From Methylocapsa palsarum (GTDB taxonomy: Bacteria > Pseudomonadota > Alphaproteobacteria > Rhizobiales > Beijerinckiaceae): a stretch of 64,000 nt of DNA. The translations under genes and the position numbers were made by a program. Below are positions 26,669 to 34,963 of this stretch, one piece after another. The notes beneath the pieces were generated by a model. That model worked only from the letters and a program-made list of their open reading frames with translations, did no database searches and was not told the DNA's origin. Within the stretch, counting starts at the first letter, position 1. Every line of letters begins with the position of its first letter. The stretch spans positions 34,048-98,047 of the forward strand of contig NZ_FOSN01000015.1 in assembly GCF_900114285.1 (NCBI RefSeq), in the 5' to 3' direction.

Positions 26669-26678
26669 AAGCCGCGGT

Positions 26679-27230
26679 CTATGCTTCGTGGCGTCTCGAG
26701 CGCCACCAGATGAACCCGGCGAACCCCGCCAGGGAGACGGCGCCAAAGACAAGAAGGAGCGCCGAGTTCTCCAGCCATGCGATGCCTGGAACGCCAAGAG
26801 CCATTAAGACACCGAGCACGCAGATCTGCCAGGACAGAAGATGGATCCCGGAAATGAACGTCGCGAGCGCCAGGAGCAGCAACATCATCAATCCGATCGT
26901 GTCCGCATCCGTCATTTTCTGGACGCTGGGCAGGAGGACCAGATTCATCGCGACGAGAAAAACGCCCCAATGGACGACTTGCGTCCAGACCAATTGACCC
27001 ACGGCGTCTTTTTTGTGCGCGCGCGTCCAGCCCGCATTGACGCAGACGGCGCACATGAACATCGCCATGAACTCCCAGTATCCGGTAAGGGGCTGGCGAG
27101 CGACGCTGGTGTACCCTACCCCGATAAGAGTGAACAGAAACGCGGCGAGATATGGAATTTGCCGCAGCCAGAAATGTTTGGCGTGCTCTGGAGGATCAAA
27201 CTCATAATTGGCGTTGACAGGTTCGATCAT
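26679..27230 (-). CDS. Five-TM membrane protein, unknown function (paralogue A)
   Basis: The 183-residue integral membrane protein has about five membrane segments. It contains FTLIGVGYTSVARQPLTGYW, WTQVVHWGVFLVAMNLVLLP and WQICVLGVLMALGVP, all closely matched in the next gene downstream of 27321. The two are clearly tandem paralogues. ATG 27230 aligns with the paralogue start; a longer reading to 27308 adds only unrelated residues. Family name not recognised. It is convergent with mtnA, 10 bp apart. Confidence 0.78.
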   Translation of the reverse strand: MIEPVNANYEFDPPEHAKHFWLRQIPYLAAFLFTLIGVGYTSVARQPLTGYWEFMAMFMCAVCVNAGWTRAHKKDAVGQLVWTQVVHWGVFLVAMNLVLLPSVQKMTDADTIGLMMLLLLALATFISGIHLLSWQICVLGVLMALGVPGIAWLENSALLLVFGAVSLAGFAGFIWWRSRRHEA

Positions 27231-27320
27231 CGCGATGTTGGTCCTTCCGAATAGTAAAATGAACAGGCGAAGCGCCAGCGATCCCTCTGCCCAGCGATCC
27301 CTCTGCAATGAGGGCGATCT

Positions 27321-27899
27321 CTAGCTGTTCTCAACTCTCGCCGACGAAACTTTCGGTTCCCCCCGCGGAGACCGGAAAATGATCACGATACCGATAATGC
27401 CGGCGAACGCCAGCAGCAGGAACAGCACAGATTGGGTGAGCCAGGCGATCACCGGCACCGCAATCGCCATGATGATTCCAAGGACACAGATCTGCCAGGC
27501 GATATGAACGCCCGCGACGAAGGTTCCGAGGGCGAGGAGCATGAGCAGCGTCAAGCCGGTGGCGGGCGCGGTCAGCATCGCCTGAACGCTCGGGAGGAGC
27601 ACGATGTTCATGGCGACGAGAAACGCCACCCAGTGAAACGCCTGCGTCCACAGCATTCGCATCCGCGCTTCCTGGTTTTGAACATGCAGCCACCCTGTCG
27701 TCACGCACACGATGGCCATGAAAACAGCGAGGAATTCCCAATAGGTGGTCAGGGGCTGACGCGACACGCTCGTATAGGCGACGCCCAGGATGGTCAAAAA
27801 GAGCGCCCCGATATACGGTAGTTCCTTGAGGGCCAGGCGGGCGAGGCGGTTGTTCTGGAGCCCCCCCTCTTCCTTTTGACCGAGATTATCTTGGTTCAT
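27321..27899 (-). CDS. Five-TM membrane protein, unknown function (paralogue B)
   Basis: This 192-residue paralogue of the gene at 26679-27230 shares LTILGVAYTSVSRQPLTTYW, WTQAFHWVAFLVAMNIVLLP and AWQICVLGIIMAIAVPVIAW at the same spacing. It has a hydrophilic N-terminus and a charged C-terminal tail. It lies 90 bp upstream of paralogue A on the same strand, so both are probably co-transcribed. The conserved Arg-Gln-Pro-Leu-T-x-Tyr-Trp loop and His-Trp pair may be functional. No known function. Confidence 0.78.
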   Translation of the reverse strand: MNQDNLGQKEEGGLQNNRLARLALKELPYIGALFLTILGVAYTSVSRQPLTTYWEFLAVFMAIVCVTTGWLHVQNQEARMRMLWTQAFHWVAFLVAMNIVLLPSVQAMLTAPATGLTLLMLLALGTFVAGVHIAWQICVLGIIMAIAVPVIAWLTQSVLFLLLAFAGIIGIVIIFRSPRGEPKVSSARVENS

Positions 27900-28040
27900 C
27901 TGAAATCCGTTTCTGAACTAAGGCGCGGAACGAGAGCGGATGACGCCTTCAAGGTCATCCCTATAGCCGACTCCTCCAGAGCCGGACGACGGAAGCTGAA
28001 CTTAAGGGCCAAGGAGGGAATGGCGCTGAACTCCGATCGT

Positions 28041-28076
28041 CTTTAATTTCCAGCAGGTCTTTAATTTCCAGCAGGT
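28041..28076. repeat. Exact 18-bp tandem duplication
   Basis: CTTTAATTTCCAGCAGGT occurs twice back-to-back (28041-28058, 28059-28076). A partial third copy (CATTAATT) follows. Non-coding. Confidence 0.85.
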
Positions 28077-28169
28077 CATTAATTATAGGAAATGGCGTTA
28101 AATTCTTTAAGTAAGCTACGGCGGCGGACAAGCGCGAACTGGAAGGCGCCATGAACGCCGTTGTCAACT

Positions 28170-28284
28170 AGAGCATAGTCCGATCGGATTGAATCAGTCC
28201 AATCGACAAGTATATGCTCAAGCCTTTAAATCTGGAGCGATTTCTGATCGATCGCATGACTTCATGCGATCGGAAAGCGCTCTG
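28170..28284 (+). repeat. 115-bp palindromic intergenic repeat, copy 2
   Basis: This is the same length and orientation as the copy at 25393, with scattered substitutions. The terminal hairpin CGATCGCATG-ACTT-CATGCGATCG is identical, and the inner stem keeps CGATCGGATTG/CAGTCCAATCG with compensating and non-compensating changes. A 13-bp piece of its outer arm also occurs at 17272-17284 in reverse orientation. This supports a dispersed, possibly mobile, palindromic family in the genome. Confidence 0.88.
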
Positions 28285-28526
28285 GTGCGGTGCGGAAATT
28301 CTCGCGGCGGCATCAAAGCCGACGAAGATTTTCGCTGAATCGGACGAGCGTATTGTATCCGCCGCCGGGAGTGCGCGAAAGGAAAATTTCACTGCGCTGA
28401 CATGGCGACGGCGGACAGGCTTCAGACCGGGAGGAACGCGAACAGTCGGACACCCTTGACGCATCGGCAGACGCGCTGAAGGCGATTCGCTGATGCGAAC
28501 GCAAAGGGGAGGATCAATCTGACCCG

Positions 28527-28700
28527 TCAGGCAGGCCGCGATTTCCAGTAGACATAGATTGCCGCCACGACGGCGAACACCACAAAAAAAGCAATGGCCT
28601 GGGTGTCGAACGCAATGAGTTTCCGTGACCGACCCGCGGCAAAGTAGACGAGCGCGGTCAAGGCCGCGAGCAGAAGCAGGATGCTCATTTTGGTGAACAT
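28527..28700 (-). CDS. Small two-TM membrane protein (57 aa)
   Basis: MFTKMSILLLLAALTALVYF opens the first membrane segment. A short loop GRSRKLIAFD and a second segment (AIAFFVVFAVVAAIYVYW) end in KSRPA. ATG 28700 is preferred; a longer frame to 28841 runs through the 24-bp tandem repeat and adds low-complexity sequence. The ribosome site is weak. No family recognised; it may be a small stress-type membrane peptide. Confidence 0.55.
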   Translation of the reverse strand: MFTKMSILLLLAALTALVYFAAGRSRKLIAFDTQAIAFFVVFAVVAAIYVYWKSRPA

Positions 28701-28728
28701 GGGCGAAGTCCCGAGTTTTGCGCCGTCA

Positions 28729-28776
28729 TCCCCAGGACGGCCCGATGGCCTATCCCCAGGACGGCCAGATGGCCTA
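28729..28776. repeat. 24-bp tandem duplication
   Basis: Two 24-bp units with one mismatch (TCCCCAGGACGG-CCCGATGGCCTA and the same with CCAGATGG) run from 28729 to 28752 and 28753 to 28776. A degenerate third unit follows. They lie upstream of the small membrane protein and past the end of the TonB receptor gene. Confidence 0.82.
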
Positions 28777-28901
28777 TCCGCCGGATCGGCGGCCAACCCG
28801 CCGTGGGCGCGAAGCAATATCAGGATTTTGCAGCGCGGCAAAGAACGCCCGCTCGCGGCGGCGACGCTTCAGCGCAGCTCGTCACGGCGACGCCCGCATG
28901 T

Positions 28902-31268
28902 TCAGAACCTGCCGGCGATGGTCAACCTGAACGCCAGGGGCTCGACGGGATGGAAGACCCGGTCCATTACGCCATTCTGGCAAACGGCGGCCGGAACCGT
29001 GGATCCCGCGGCGTTGCAGGCGGCGTAGAGATTGTCCGACTTCAGCAACGAGCCATAGGCGTAGGTGATTTGATCCGACCGGCTGTTGGTGATGTTGAAG
29101 GCGTCGAGTTGAATCCGCCAGCCGTTGTCAAAATTATATCCGACCCGGGCGTTGAGCAGGCCAGTCGCAGGCGAACGGAACGCGTTGTCCTCTGTCAGCG
29201 GCCGCGCGCCAAGATAACGATATTGAAGGCCGCCGAACCAGCCCGTCTTTTCGCCGAGCTGAAGACCGATGGTTCCAACGACGTTCGGCGCCCCCGGAAT
29301 GAAATTACCCGGCGCATTGCCGATCTGAGCCTCGGGATAGCCGGCGAGGGAATTGTAGGTGTCCGCCTGCGCCCAGTCGTAGCCGAGAAAACGGGAGCGC
29401 GTGACGGCGATATCGCCTTCGAAATCCAGCCAGGAGAAGGGACGATAATCATTCGTCCATTCGAGTCCGATGCGGCGCGTCGGCCGGCTAGGCTCGGTGT
29501 CTCCCGCGTCGCCCGAGAAGATATTCTCGGAGGCCGCGTCCAGCATGAACAAAGCAAGGGACGTGTTGAGACCGTCTATCACTCTGCTCCTGAGGCCGAT
29601 TTCCGCCCCCTGCGTCGGGGTGAGGAAGGTCGCGGGGTTCAGCCGGTTGATCGGATCAGCCGGCTCTACCTTGATCGTGACGCCGCGAAGATCGTTGCTG
29701 TGAAAGCCCTGACCTCCGTTGATGTAGAATTCGGTCTTGTTGAACGGACCAAAAATGAGGCTTGCCTTCGGTCCGGGAACAAAAGCGACCGGACTGCCCG
29801 AATTGACGGGGAGGCTCAGCGCGTCGTTCCAGCCCGAATAGAGATCGCCCCTGACGCCGACGACCATTTTGAACCAGTCGGTCCAATGCAGGGTCTGCTG
29901 GGCGTAAACGCCGATGCTGCCTTCCTTGACCGCGTCCTGCCGGATGGTCGACAGGTATTGGCGCTGCGCGGTGTTGGTGAGCAGAAGGTTGATGTCGTCA
30001 AATCTCGTCTGTACGCCGAATTCCGTTTCGGCGGGAATTCCAGCAAGGAGACTATTGAAGGTGTAAGACGCGTTGGCGCCGGACACGATTCGCGACTCAT
30101 GCTGATGAAACTGATCTCCATTGACGGGATCCTGTAGGAAAAACGTAAAGTCGTTCCACAGATTGAGAACACTCCGAATCGCAAAAAAATTCGCCTTGAA
30201 AGCGCCATTGGCGTCGGTTTGGGCGAAACGTCCGGACAGGGAATAGCGCTGAGTGTCGCCCCCGTCGGTCGGGTTCAGCGATCCGTAAAGGCCGATCTCG
30301 TCCGATTGCGCCGCTCGTTCGGGGATCTGATCCGTCGAATTCCAATGATTGCCATAGGCCATGGCGGTGAATGAAAACCCGTTGTCGGCGCCGCCCTGGC
30401 TGTAACGCAGGACCCCGTTCAGTTTTTTCAAACTGTCGGGGTAGACCCAGGGGCCATCGTAAGAGCCGATTTCTCCGGCATAGAGCAGATTGCCGTCGCC
30501 CAGCTTGAAGGAGCCAAGGCCTAGATAGCGAAGGTAATCGAAACTGCCGAGAGTGGCCTGCGCCCATTGTCCGTCGAAAGTGTCGCGCAAATTGATATGC
30601 ACAGCGCCAACAGAGGCGAAATCGCCTTCGTCGGCGAAATAGGGGCCTTTCTTGATGTTCACGCCGCTGACGAGTTCCGGGATGATGAAATTGGCGTCAG
30701 CGTAGCCTTGGCCATGTGCGTGGGTGCGCATGTTGAGCGGCATGCCGTCATAGAACAGGGCGAGGTCGGTTCCGTGATCAAGGTTGAAGCCGCGCAGAAA
30801 ATATTGGTTGGCCTTGCCGTCACCGCTGTGCTGCGTGACGACCAGTCCCGGCACGATCTCGAGCGCCTCGGCGGGCCGGGCAAATATCCTTTGATTGACT
30901 TGCGCGCCGGTCACGCTGAAGGCGCTCGCCGCCTCATTCATGTCTGTGGCTCTGCCGGTCCCCGCGCTTGCCGTGTCGCCCGCGCTTTCCTCGCCGGCAT
31001 TGGCGAGGCTCGCGGCCGATGGCGCCCCCGCCGTTCCCTCGACGCCCGGAAGTTCAAGCGCTCCAGCGCCGGCAGTGGATTGCGCACGCTCCGGAGTCTG
31101 GGCCAGCGCCGCGATCGGGGCCGCGATGAAGAACGCAAGAAGCGAAGATCGCGAGGGGACGAAGCTCTGGAATCGATGCTCCGAGAACAAACGGCTCCCG
31201 CAACCTGTCTGTCTGTCTTCGCTCGCCTCAATCGCGCGCGCCTGGCGCGCGAATTCACGGAAATACAT
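28902..31268 (-). CDS. TonB-dependent outer membrane receptor
   Basis: This 788-residue receptor imports a large ligand across the outer membrane using TonB energy. A long charged leader precedes the signal core (about 41-57, ending AALAQ). The plug domain (about 110-230) includes YFLRGFNLDHGTDLALFYDG and MRTHAHGQGYADANFIIPEL, and the rest is a 22-strand barrel ending in FRLTIAGRF with terminal Phe. The start is supported by GGGGAGGGG just upstream of ATG 31268. It lies 175 bp downstream of a CopC-like gene on the same strand, and a PmoC-like gene diverges beyond that. This hints at copper or another transition metal; substrate unproven. Confidence 0.9.
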   Translation of the reverse strand: MYFREFARQARAIEASEDRQTGCGSRLFSEHRFQSFVPSRSSLLAFFIAAPIAALAQTPERAQSTAGAGALELPGVEGTAGAPSAASLANAGEESAGDTASAGTGRATDMNEAASAFSVTGAQVNQRIFARPAEALEIVPGLVVTQHSGDGKANQYFLRGFNLDHGTDLALFYDGMPLNMRTHAHGQGYADANFIIPELVSGVNIKKGPYFADEGDFASVGAVHINLRDTFDGQWAQATLGSFDYLRYLGLGSFKLGDGNLLYAGEIGSYDGPWVYPDSLKKLNGVLRYSQGGADNGFSFTAMAYGNHWNSTDQIPERAAQSDEIGLYGSLNPTDGGDTQRYSLSGRFAQTDANGAFKANFFAIRSVLNLWNDFTFFLQDPVNGDQFHQHESRIVSGANASYTFNSLLAGIPAETEFGVQTRFDDINLLLTNTAQRQYLSTIRQDAVKEGSIGVYAQQTLHWTDWFKMVVGVRGDLYSGWNDALSLPVNSGSPVAFVPGPKASLIFGPFNKTEFYINGGQGFHSNDLRGVTIKVEPADPINRLNPATFLTPTQGAEIGLRSRVIDGLNTSLALFMLDAASENIFSGDAGDTEPSRPTRRIGLEWTNDYRPFSWLDFEGDIAVTRSRFLGYDWAQADTYNSLAGYPEAQIGNAPGNFIPGAPNVVGTIGLQLGEKTGWFGGLQYRYLGARPLTEDNAFRSPATGLLNARVGYNFDNGWRIQLDAFNITNSRSDQITYAYGSLLKSDNLYAACNAAGSTVPAAVCQNGVMDRVFHPVEPLAFRLTIAGRF

Positions 31269-31443
31269 GTTCCCCTCCCCATTGTGGCGTGGTCCGGCGG
31301 CACATGGATGGAAAACGGCGGAGGCTCAGGGAACTCGTCAGCAAATCATCCGGGCTATTCGCTTCTCGGCTCAATGTGGCGACAATACCACACATACGTT
31401 CATCGCCGTTGGCGCGGATCCAAAGAAGCGCGAGAGCCGATGG

Positions 31444-31821
31444 TTAGGGCGCAACCGTGAATCGGTAGACGCCTGAACTGGGCGCGCCGCGCGACACGAC
31501 GCTCCAATCGACAGTGTAAACGCCAGGCTTCAAGGCGCGGCCAAGTCGAACGCGAAGCTCGTACGCGCGACCGGCAACAGGTTCCGGTTGCCCGGCTGGA
31601 ACGGACCGCCCATTGCTATCGGCGACACCCACGCCCGATAGCGCCGGGGCGACATCGTGATTGAAACTCAACAGAAGTTCTGCAGGAGGGAGGCCGACCG
31701 TCGCTCCTACGCCAGGAACGGCGCGATTAAGGATCGCCTGCCCGCGAAACAAGGCTTTTGTGGCCGTCGGCCACAGCGCGATCAAGATCCAGACAACAAA
31801 TAGTTTGACACGCCGACGCAC
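31444..31821 (-). CDS. Degenerate CopC-domain periplasmic protein
   Basis: CopC proteins are small periplasmic copper carriers of beta-barrel fold. This 125-residue form has a signal peptide (VKLFVVWILIALWPTATKA) and the CopC layout: RAVPGVGATVGLPPAELLLSF and YTVDWSVVSRGAPSSGVYRF. The GTG start at 31821 has GGGAGG five bases ahead. Two things are odd. The mature N-terminal His-Ala is absent, and the usual C-terminal SADGH copper motif reads SRGAPSS, so the Cu(II) ligands look lost. It sits between the TonB receptor and the PmoC-like gene. Confidence 0.75.
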   Translation of the reverse strand: MRRRVKLFVVWILIALWPTATKALFRGQAILNRAVPGVGATVGLPPAELLLSFNHDVAPALSGVGVADSNGRSVPAGQPEPVAGRAYELRVRLGRALKPGVYTVDWSVVSRGAPSSGVYRFTVAP

Positions 31822-32212
31822 AATCGCCTCCCGCCCTGACGTCCCTCCCCGCAAAGCATCAGCTTTCGTCGATCCAGGGCGACTCCGCAACTCCGCGCCA
31901 CAATGACGCACCGCATCGTTGACAGATGTATGCGCCGCGGAACGTCTCATCAATATGCGGATCTGCCTGAAAGGCTTTGCTCCGCTTGACGGTCAGTCAT
32001 GGCTTTGGCGTCGCTCGACAGCGCCAGGAGTTACAACCAATACATCGCGCCTCAACTGAGACGCGAGTTGATAATGTTCGCCGCCGACGCCTCTACCGGA
32101 GAAGCCGTCAGGCGTTTCGAGGGAACTTTTTGGGATTAGCATCCCCAAAGAGACGAGACGCGTTGTATCACACCAGAATTCAATCTGATCCAACATAGCA
32201 AAGGCTCATGAA
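31822..32212. other. 391-bp divergent intergenic region
   Basis: This lies between the CopC-like gene (minus) and the PmoC-like gene (plus). No open frame with a convincing start was found. A TTGACA hexamer occurs at 31919-31924 on the plus strand, but the matching -10 is poor. It should hold promoters for both directions; no metal-regulator operator could be recognised by eye. Confidence 0.5.
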
Positions 32213-33028
32213 ATGACTTTGATTGCTAACGTCCAGGAAGCGCGCGCGGACGAGGACCGCGAACGTCAGGAGCGCCCACTTGTTGATCTAAGGCCGATGA
32301 TGATCGCGAGCACCGCCTTAAGCGCATTTTATATCGCCCTCAGAATCTACGAGCAATATTTCGGCACACGCGAGGGCGTGCTGGCGAGAATGGATTTCTA
32401 CTCGCCATTTTTCTATACATACTGGCTGACGGTCGTCTATGTGGCTGTTCCGCTTGAGCTGATCGCTTTTGTCGCCGTGGTCGCCTATCTCTGGAGAAAG
32501 CGCGATCGAAACATCGAGGCCGTTGAGCCGCGGGAAGAACTTCGTCGAATGATTAATTTGCTTGGATGGTTGTTTGTCTACAGCATCACGATTTTTTGGG
32601 GGTTCAGTTTCTTCGGCGAGCAGGGGGGCGCTTACATTCAGGCGAATGCGCCCGACAGCCCCTTCACACCGTCGAACATCGCGCAATTCTACCTGAGCTA
32701 CCCAATTTTCATTATTATGGGCGCCGGCGTCTTTATGTATGCGCGAACGCGTGTTCCGATTTTCGCCTCCCGTGGCTTTTCGGTCGCCTTTGTAGCGCTC
32801 TTTTTTGGACCTGTCATGCTATTGCCAAGCGTCGCTCTTTATGAATGGGGCATTAGTAATTGGATCATGGAAGAATTATTCGTGGCTCCGCTACATTGGA
32901 CCTTCGTGTTTTTCGGCTGGTTCTCGCTCGGAGTTTTCGGCCTGTCGCTCCAGCTTCTCGGGCGAATCAACGAATTGCGCAAGATCGGCGAGGAGGGTGA
33001 AACTCTTCAGGCAAAACCCGCTGCATGA
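32213..33028 (+). CDS. Orphan PmoC/AmoC-like membrane protein lacking metal ligands
   Basis: PmoC is the all-helical third subunit of particulate methane/ammonia monooxygenase. This 271-residue homologue keeps the scaffold: YRIYEQ-like LRIYEQYFG, LWRKRDRNIEAVEPREELRR, FTPSNIAQFYLSYPIFI, YARTRVPIFA and WIMEELFVAPLHWTF. The ligand positions are changed. Where M. capsulatus PmoC has Asp156, His160 and His173, this protein has G138, I142 and N155. For the second site (Asn227, His231, His245) it has Y210, I214 and H228. No pmoA or pmoB lies nearby. The start ATG 32213 has AAAGG 8 bases upstream. A structural, sensory or metal-loading role is possible; monooxygenase catalysis is unlikely. Confidence 0.88.
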   Translation: MTLIANVQEARADEDRERQERPLVDLRPMMIASTALSAFYIALRIYEQYFGTREGVLARMDFYSPFFYTYWLTVVYVAVPLELIAFVAVVAYLWRKRDRNIEAVEPREELRRMINLLGWLFVYSITIFWGFSFFGEQGGAYIQANAPDSPFTPSNIAQFYLSYPIFIIMGAGVFMYARTRVPIFASRGFSVAFVALFFGPVMLLPSVALYEWGISNWIMEELFVAPLHWTFVFFGWFSLGVFGLSLQLLGRINELRKIGEEGETLQAKPAA

Positions 33029-33564
33029 TAAGACCCTAAAAGAACTTCGGCGCCGCTCAAAAAGTCGCTGATCACTTTGGTCCGGCGCTACAGGGTCCAT
33101 CAATGCGAGATTGCGATTCTCTCGCCGGGAGGCGACGATCCGCCGACCATAATAGCGGTGGGCTGCGTCCATATATGCGACGCAGTCCCCTGCTCCAATC
33201 ACACGGTTTCGCACTTCTTCGTCGATCCCTTCCTGGACCGATTGAGTTTGCGCCGCGGACCGGCGTCGGAAATTTAATGTTTTGGGACGCGGGAGAGCGG
33301 CGCGGCTGATCGCACGGTCAACTTGGGCGCCCTTCCCATGCATCTTCGGGGGAGACCTTTCGAGACTCAAAGCTCGTTGAGGGCGCCCCGGAAATTGTCG
33401 CATTTTCCCGACTTGGCGCGTTTTACTCATTAGAGCGCTACATGTCCTAAAATCACTTCGCTACCGAACTGCGCTCTACTGAAAGCGCCCCAATCGCCGC
33501 CGTTCGGGGGAGTGGCGATCGACGCGATCTTGCATATCATAGAGCAAAAGGGAGGAAATGGACG
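33029..33564. other. 536-bp gap after the PmoC-like gene
   Basis: No supported gene was found. Around 33431-33479 an imperfect inverted pair (TAGAGCGC...GCGCTCTA) resembles the ends of the 115-bp repeat family. Open frames on both strands between 33077 and 33430 lack start signals and family features. The 3' part presumably carries the promoter of the small ORF at 33565. Confidence 0.5.
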
Positions 33565-33702
33565 ATGATGCAATTGTATCTCGTCATTTTGGCTTTACTT
33601 AGCGCAGACGCGACAATTGTGAGATTGGCGACGCGGAAAGTCCGATCAGCGGCGCCGCGACGCCAAATTGTCAACGAACATTGCTTGGGGCCCATTCCTT
33701 AG
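33565..33702 (+). CDS. Possible 45-aa small ORF upstream of the PepSY gene
   Basis: ATG 33565 follows GGGAGGA at about 9 bases. The 45-residue product starts MMQLYLVILALLSADATIVR with a short hydrophobic stretch, then a basic tail ending CLGPIP. It ends 10 bp before the PepSY start, so it could be a translationally coupled leader or a tiny membrane peptide. Coding status is uncertain: only the ribosome site and spacing support it. Confidence 0.35.
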   Translation: MMQLYLVILALLSADATIVRLATRKVRSAAPRRQIVNEHCLGPIP

Positions 33703-33712
33703 GGCTTCGAGC

Positions 33713-34912
33713 ATGCCCGAACACATTCTCGAAGGCCGCGCCGCCATTCGGCTCGCACCACGCCCCTCACCCCGCCTCGCGCTTGGCCGCAAACTGTGGA
33801 TTCAATTTCACAGCTTGATCGGTCTTTTTCTGGGCGCGGTGTTTGTCGTGATCGGCCTCACCGGAAGCATTCTCGCTTACTGGCAGACCATCGACGAAGG
33901 ACTCAATTCGGCAATCATGCGGGTAGAGAATCCGACGCAGGCCTCATATCGGCCGCTGGATGAGATCTTCGCCGCCGCGCAAGCGGCGGCCCCTGAGTCC
34001 GGGCGCGCCGAGCGGCTCAGACTGCCGCGCCATCCCGGAGCCGCCGCAGCGGTCACCTATATCGTTCCGGTCGACGATCTGTCATCCGACTATTATGAGG
34101 TTTTTGTTGATCCCTACACGGCTAAAGCGACAGGCCGACGCTTGATCGCGCATGGGGACAATCTGCTGTCGCAACCTTTCATCCGGATCGTCATGGATCT
34201 GCACTGGACATTGCTGCTCGGTTACGACCGCGGCTATGTCGTCGGCGTCGTTGCGATTTTCATATTTCTTTCGTCGTTTGCGGGGCTCTACCTGTGGTGG
34301 CCGCGCAATAGCGCCTGGCGGCAGGCCTTGACGATCAAATGGAACGCTACTCCCGAGCGCGTCGCCTTTGACGTGCATAAGACCACCGGCCTTTACCTCG
34401 GCGGCGTCCTGATCGTCCTGCTGGCGACCGGGATCGTCATGATCTTCAAGCCACAGGCGCGCGCGATTGTGGAGACGTTTTCGCCCATTCGGGAGGAGCC
34501 AAGGAATTTTAAGTCAACCCTCATTCCCGGTCGGGCGCCGATCGGACTCGACTCAGCTCTTGTAGCAGCCAATGCTGTGTTTCCCGACGGCAGAGCCCAC
34601 TGGATTCTTCTTCCCGGAAATCCTGGCGGGGTCTATGTCGTCGGAAAGCAGTCGGAAAGCGAACCGAACCGGGCCAGCACGAACAGGAACGTCACCATCG
34701 ATCAATACAGCGGGGCAATTCTCCACATCCAGGATCGCAACACCTTCACCGCGGGTGAGACATTTCTCGAATGGCAATACCCCCTCCATTGCGGGGAGGC
34801 TTTCGGAAACGCCGGACGTGCGGTTGTGATGGCGGCAGGTTTCACGCCGTTGATCCTCTCTTTGAGCGGGTTTTTCCGCTGGAGGCAAAAGCGCCGCGCG
34901 CGCAGGCGCTAG
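33713..34912 (+). CDS. PepSY-associated TM-helix protein (first copy)
   Basis: The 399-residue protein has four membrane segments. TM1 includes IQFHSLIGLFLGAVFVVIGL. Two periplasmic PepSY-type loops carry a YYEVFVDPYTAKATGRR segment, the mid-protein part contains DLHWTLLLGY and FDVHKTTGLYLGG, and the C-terminus is basic. The family is common beside siderophore/TonB receptors and is thought to act in reductive release of metals in the periplasm (family knowledge, not proven here). The start ATG 33713 lies 10 bp after the small ORF. It is convergent with the next minus-strand genes. Confidence 0.85.
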   Translation: MPEHILEGRAAIRLAPRPSPRLALGRKLWIQFHSLIGLFLGAVFVVIGLTGSILAYWQTIDEGLNSAIMRVENPTQASYRPLDEIFAAAQAAAPESGRAERLRLPRHPGAAAAVTYIVPVDDLSSDYYEVFVDPYTAKATGRRLIAHGDNLLSQPFIRIVMDLHWTLLLGYDRGYVVGVVAIFIFLSSFAGLYLWWPRNSAWRQALTIKWNATPERVAFDVHKTTGLYLGGVLIVLLATGIVMIFKPQARAIVETFSPIREEPRNFKSTLIPGRAPIGLDSALVAANAVFPDGRAHWILLPGNPGGVYVVGKQSESEPNRASTNRNVTIDQYSGAILHIQDRNTFTAGETFLEWQYPLHCGEAFGNAGRAVVMAAGFTPLILSLSGFFRWRQKRRARRR

Positions 34913-34963
34913 CTGCGGCGAGGGGCGCCCGCTGTTTGTTTTCTTCCAAATCCCGCAACCCTG

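Larger units (their letters stand above)
27900..28526. other. 627-bp gap with tandem and palindromic repeats
   Basis: No gene is supported here. It holds the 18-bp tandem duplication at 28041, the second 115-bp palindromic element at 28170, and about 240 bp of plain sequence. A minus-strand frame over 28168-28464 runs through the palindrome and is not credible as a gene. Confidence 0.7.

Noticed and set aside
28168..28464. 98-residue minus-strand open frame
   Set aside because: It runs straight through the 115-bp palindromic repeat and has no ribosome site or family resemblance.
33077..33430. Overlapping open frames after the PmoC-like gene
   Set aside because: They lack ribosome sites, signal peptides and recognisable motifs, and occur on both strands as expected for GC-rich DNA.
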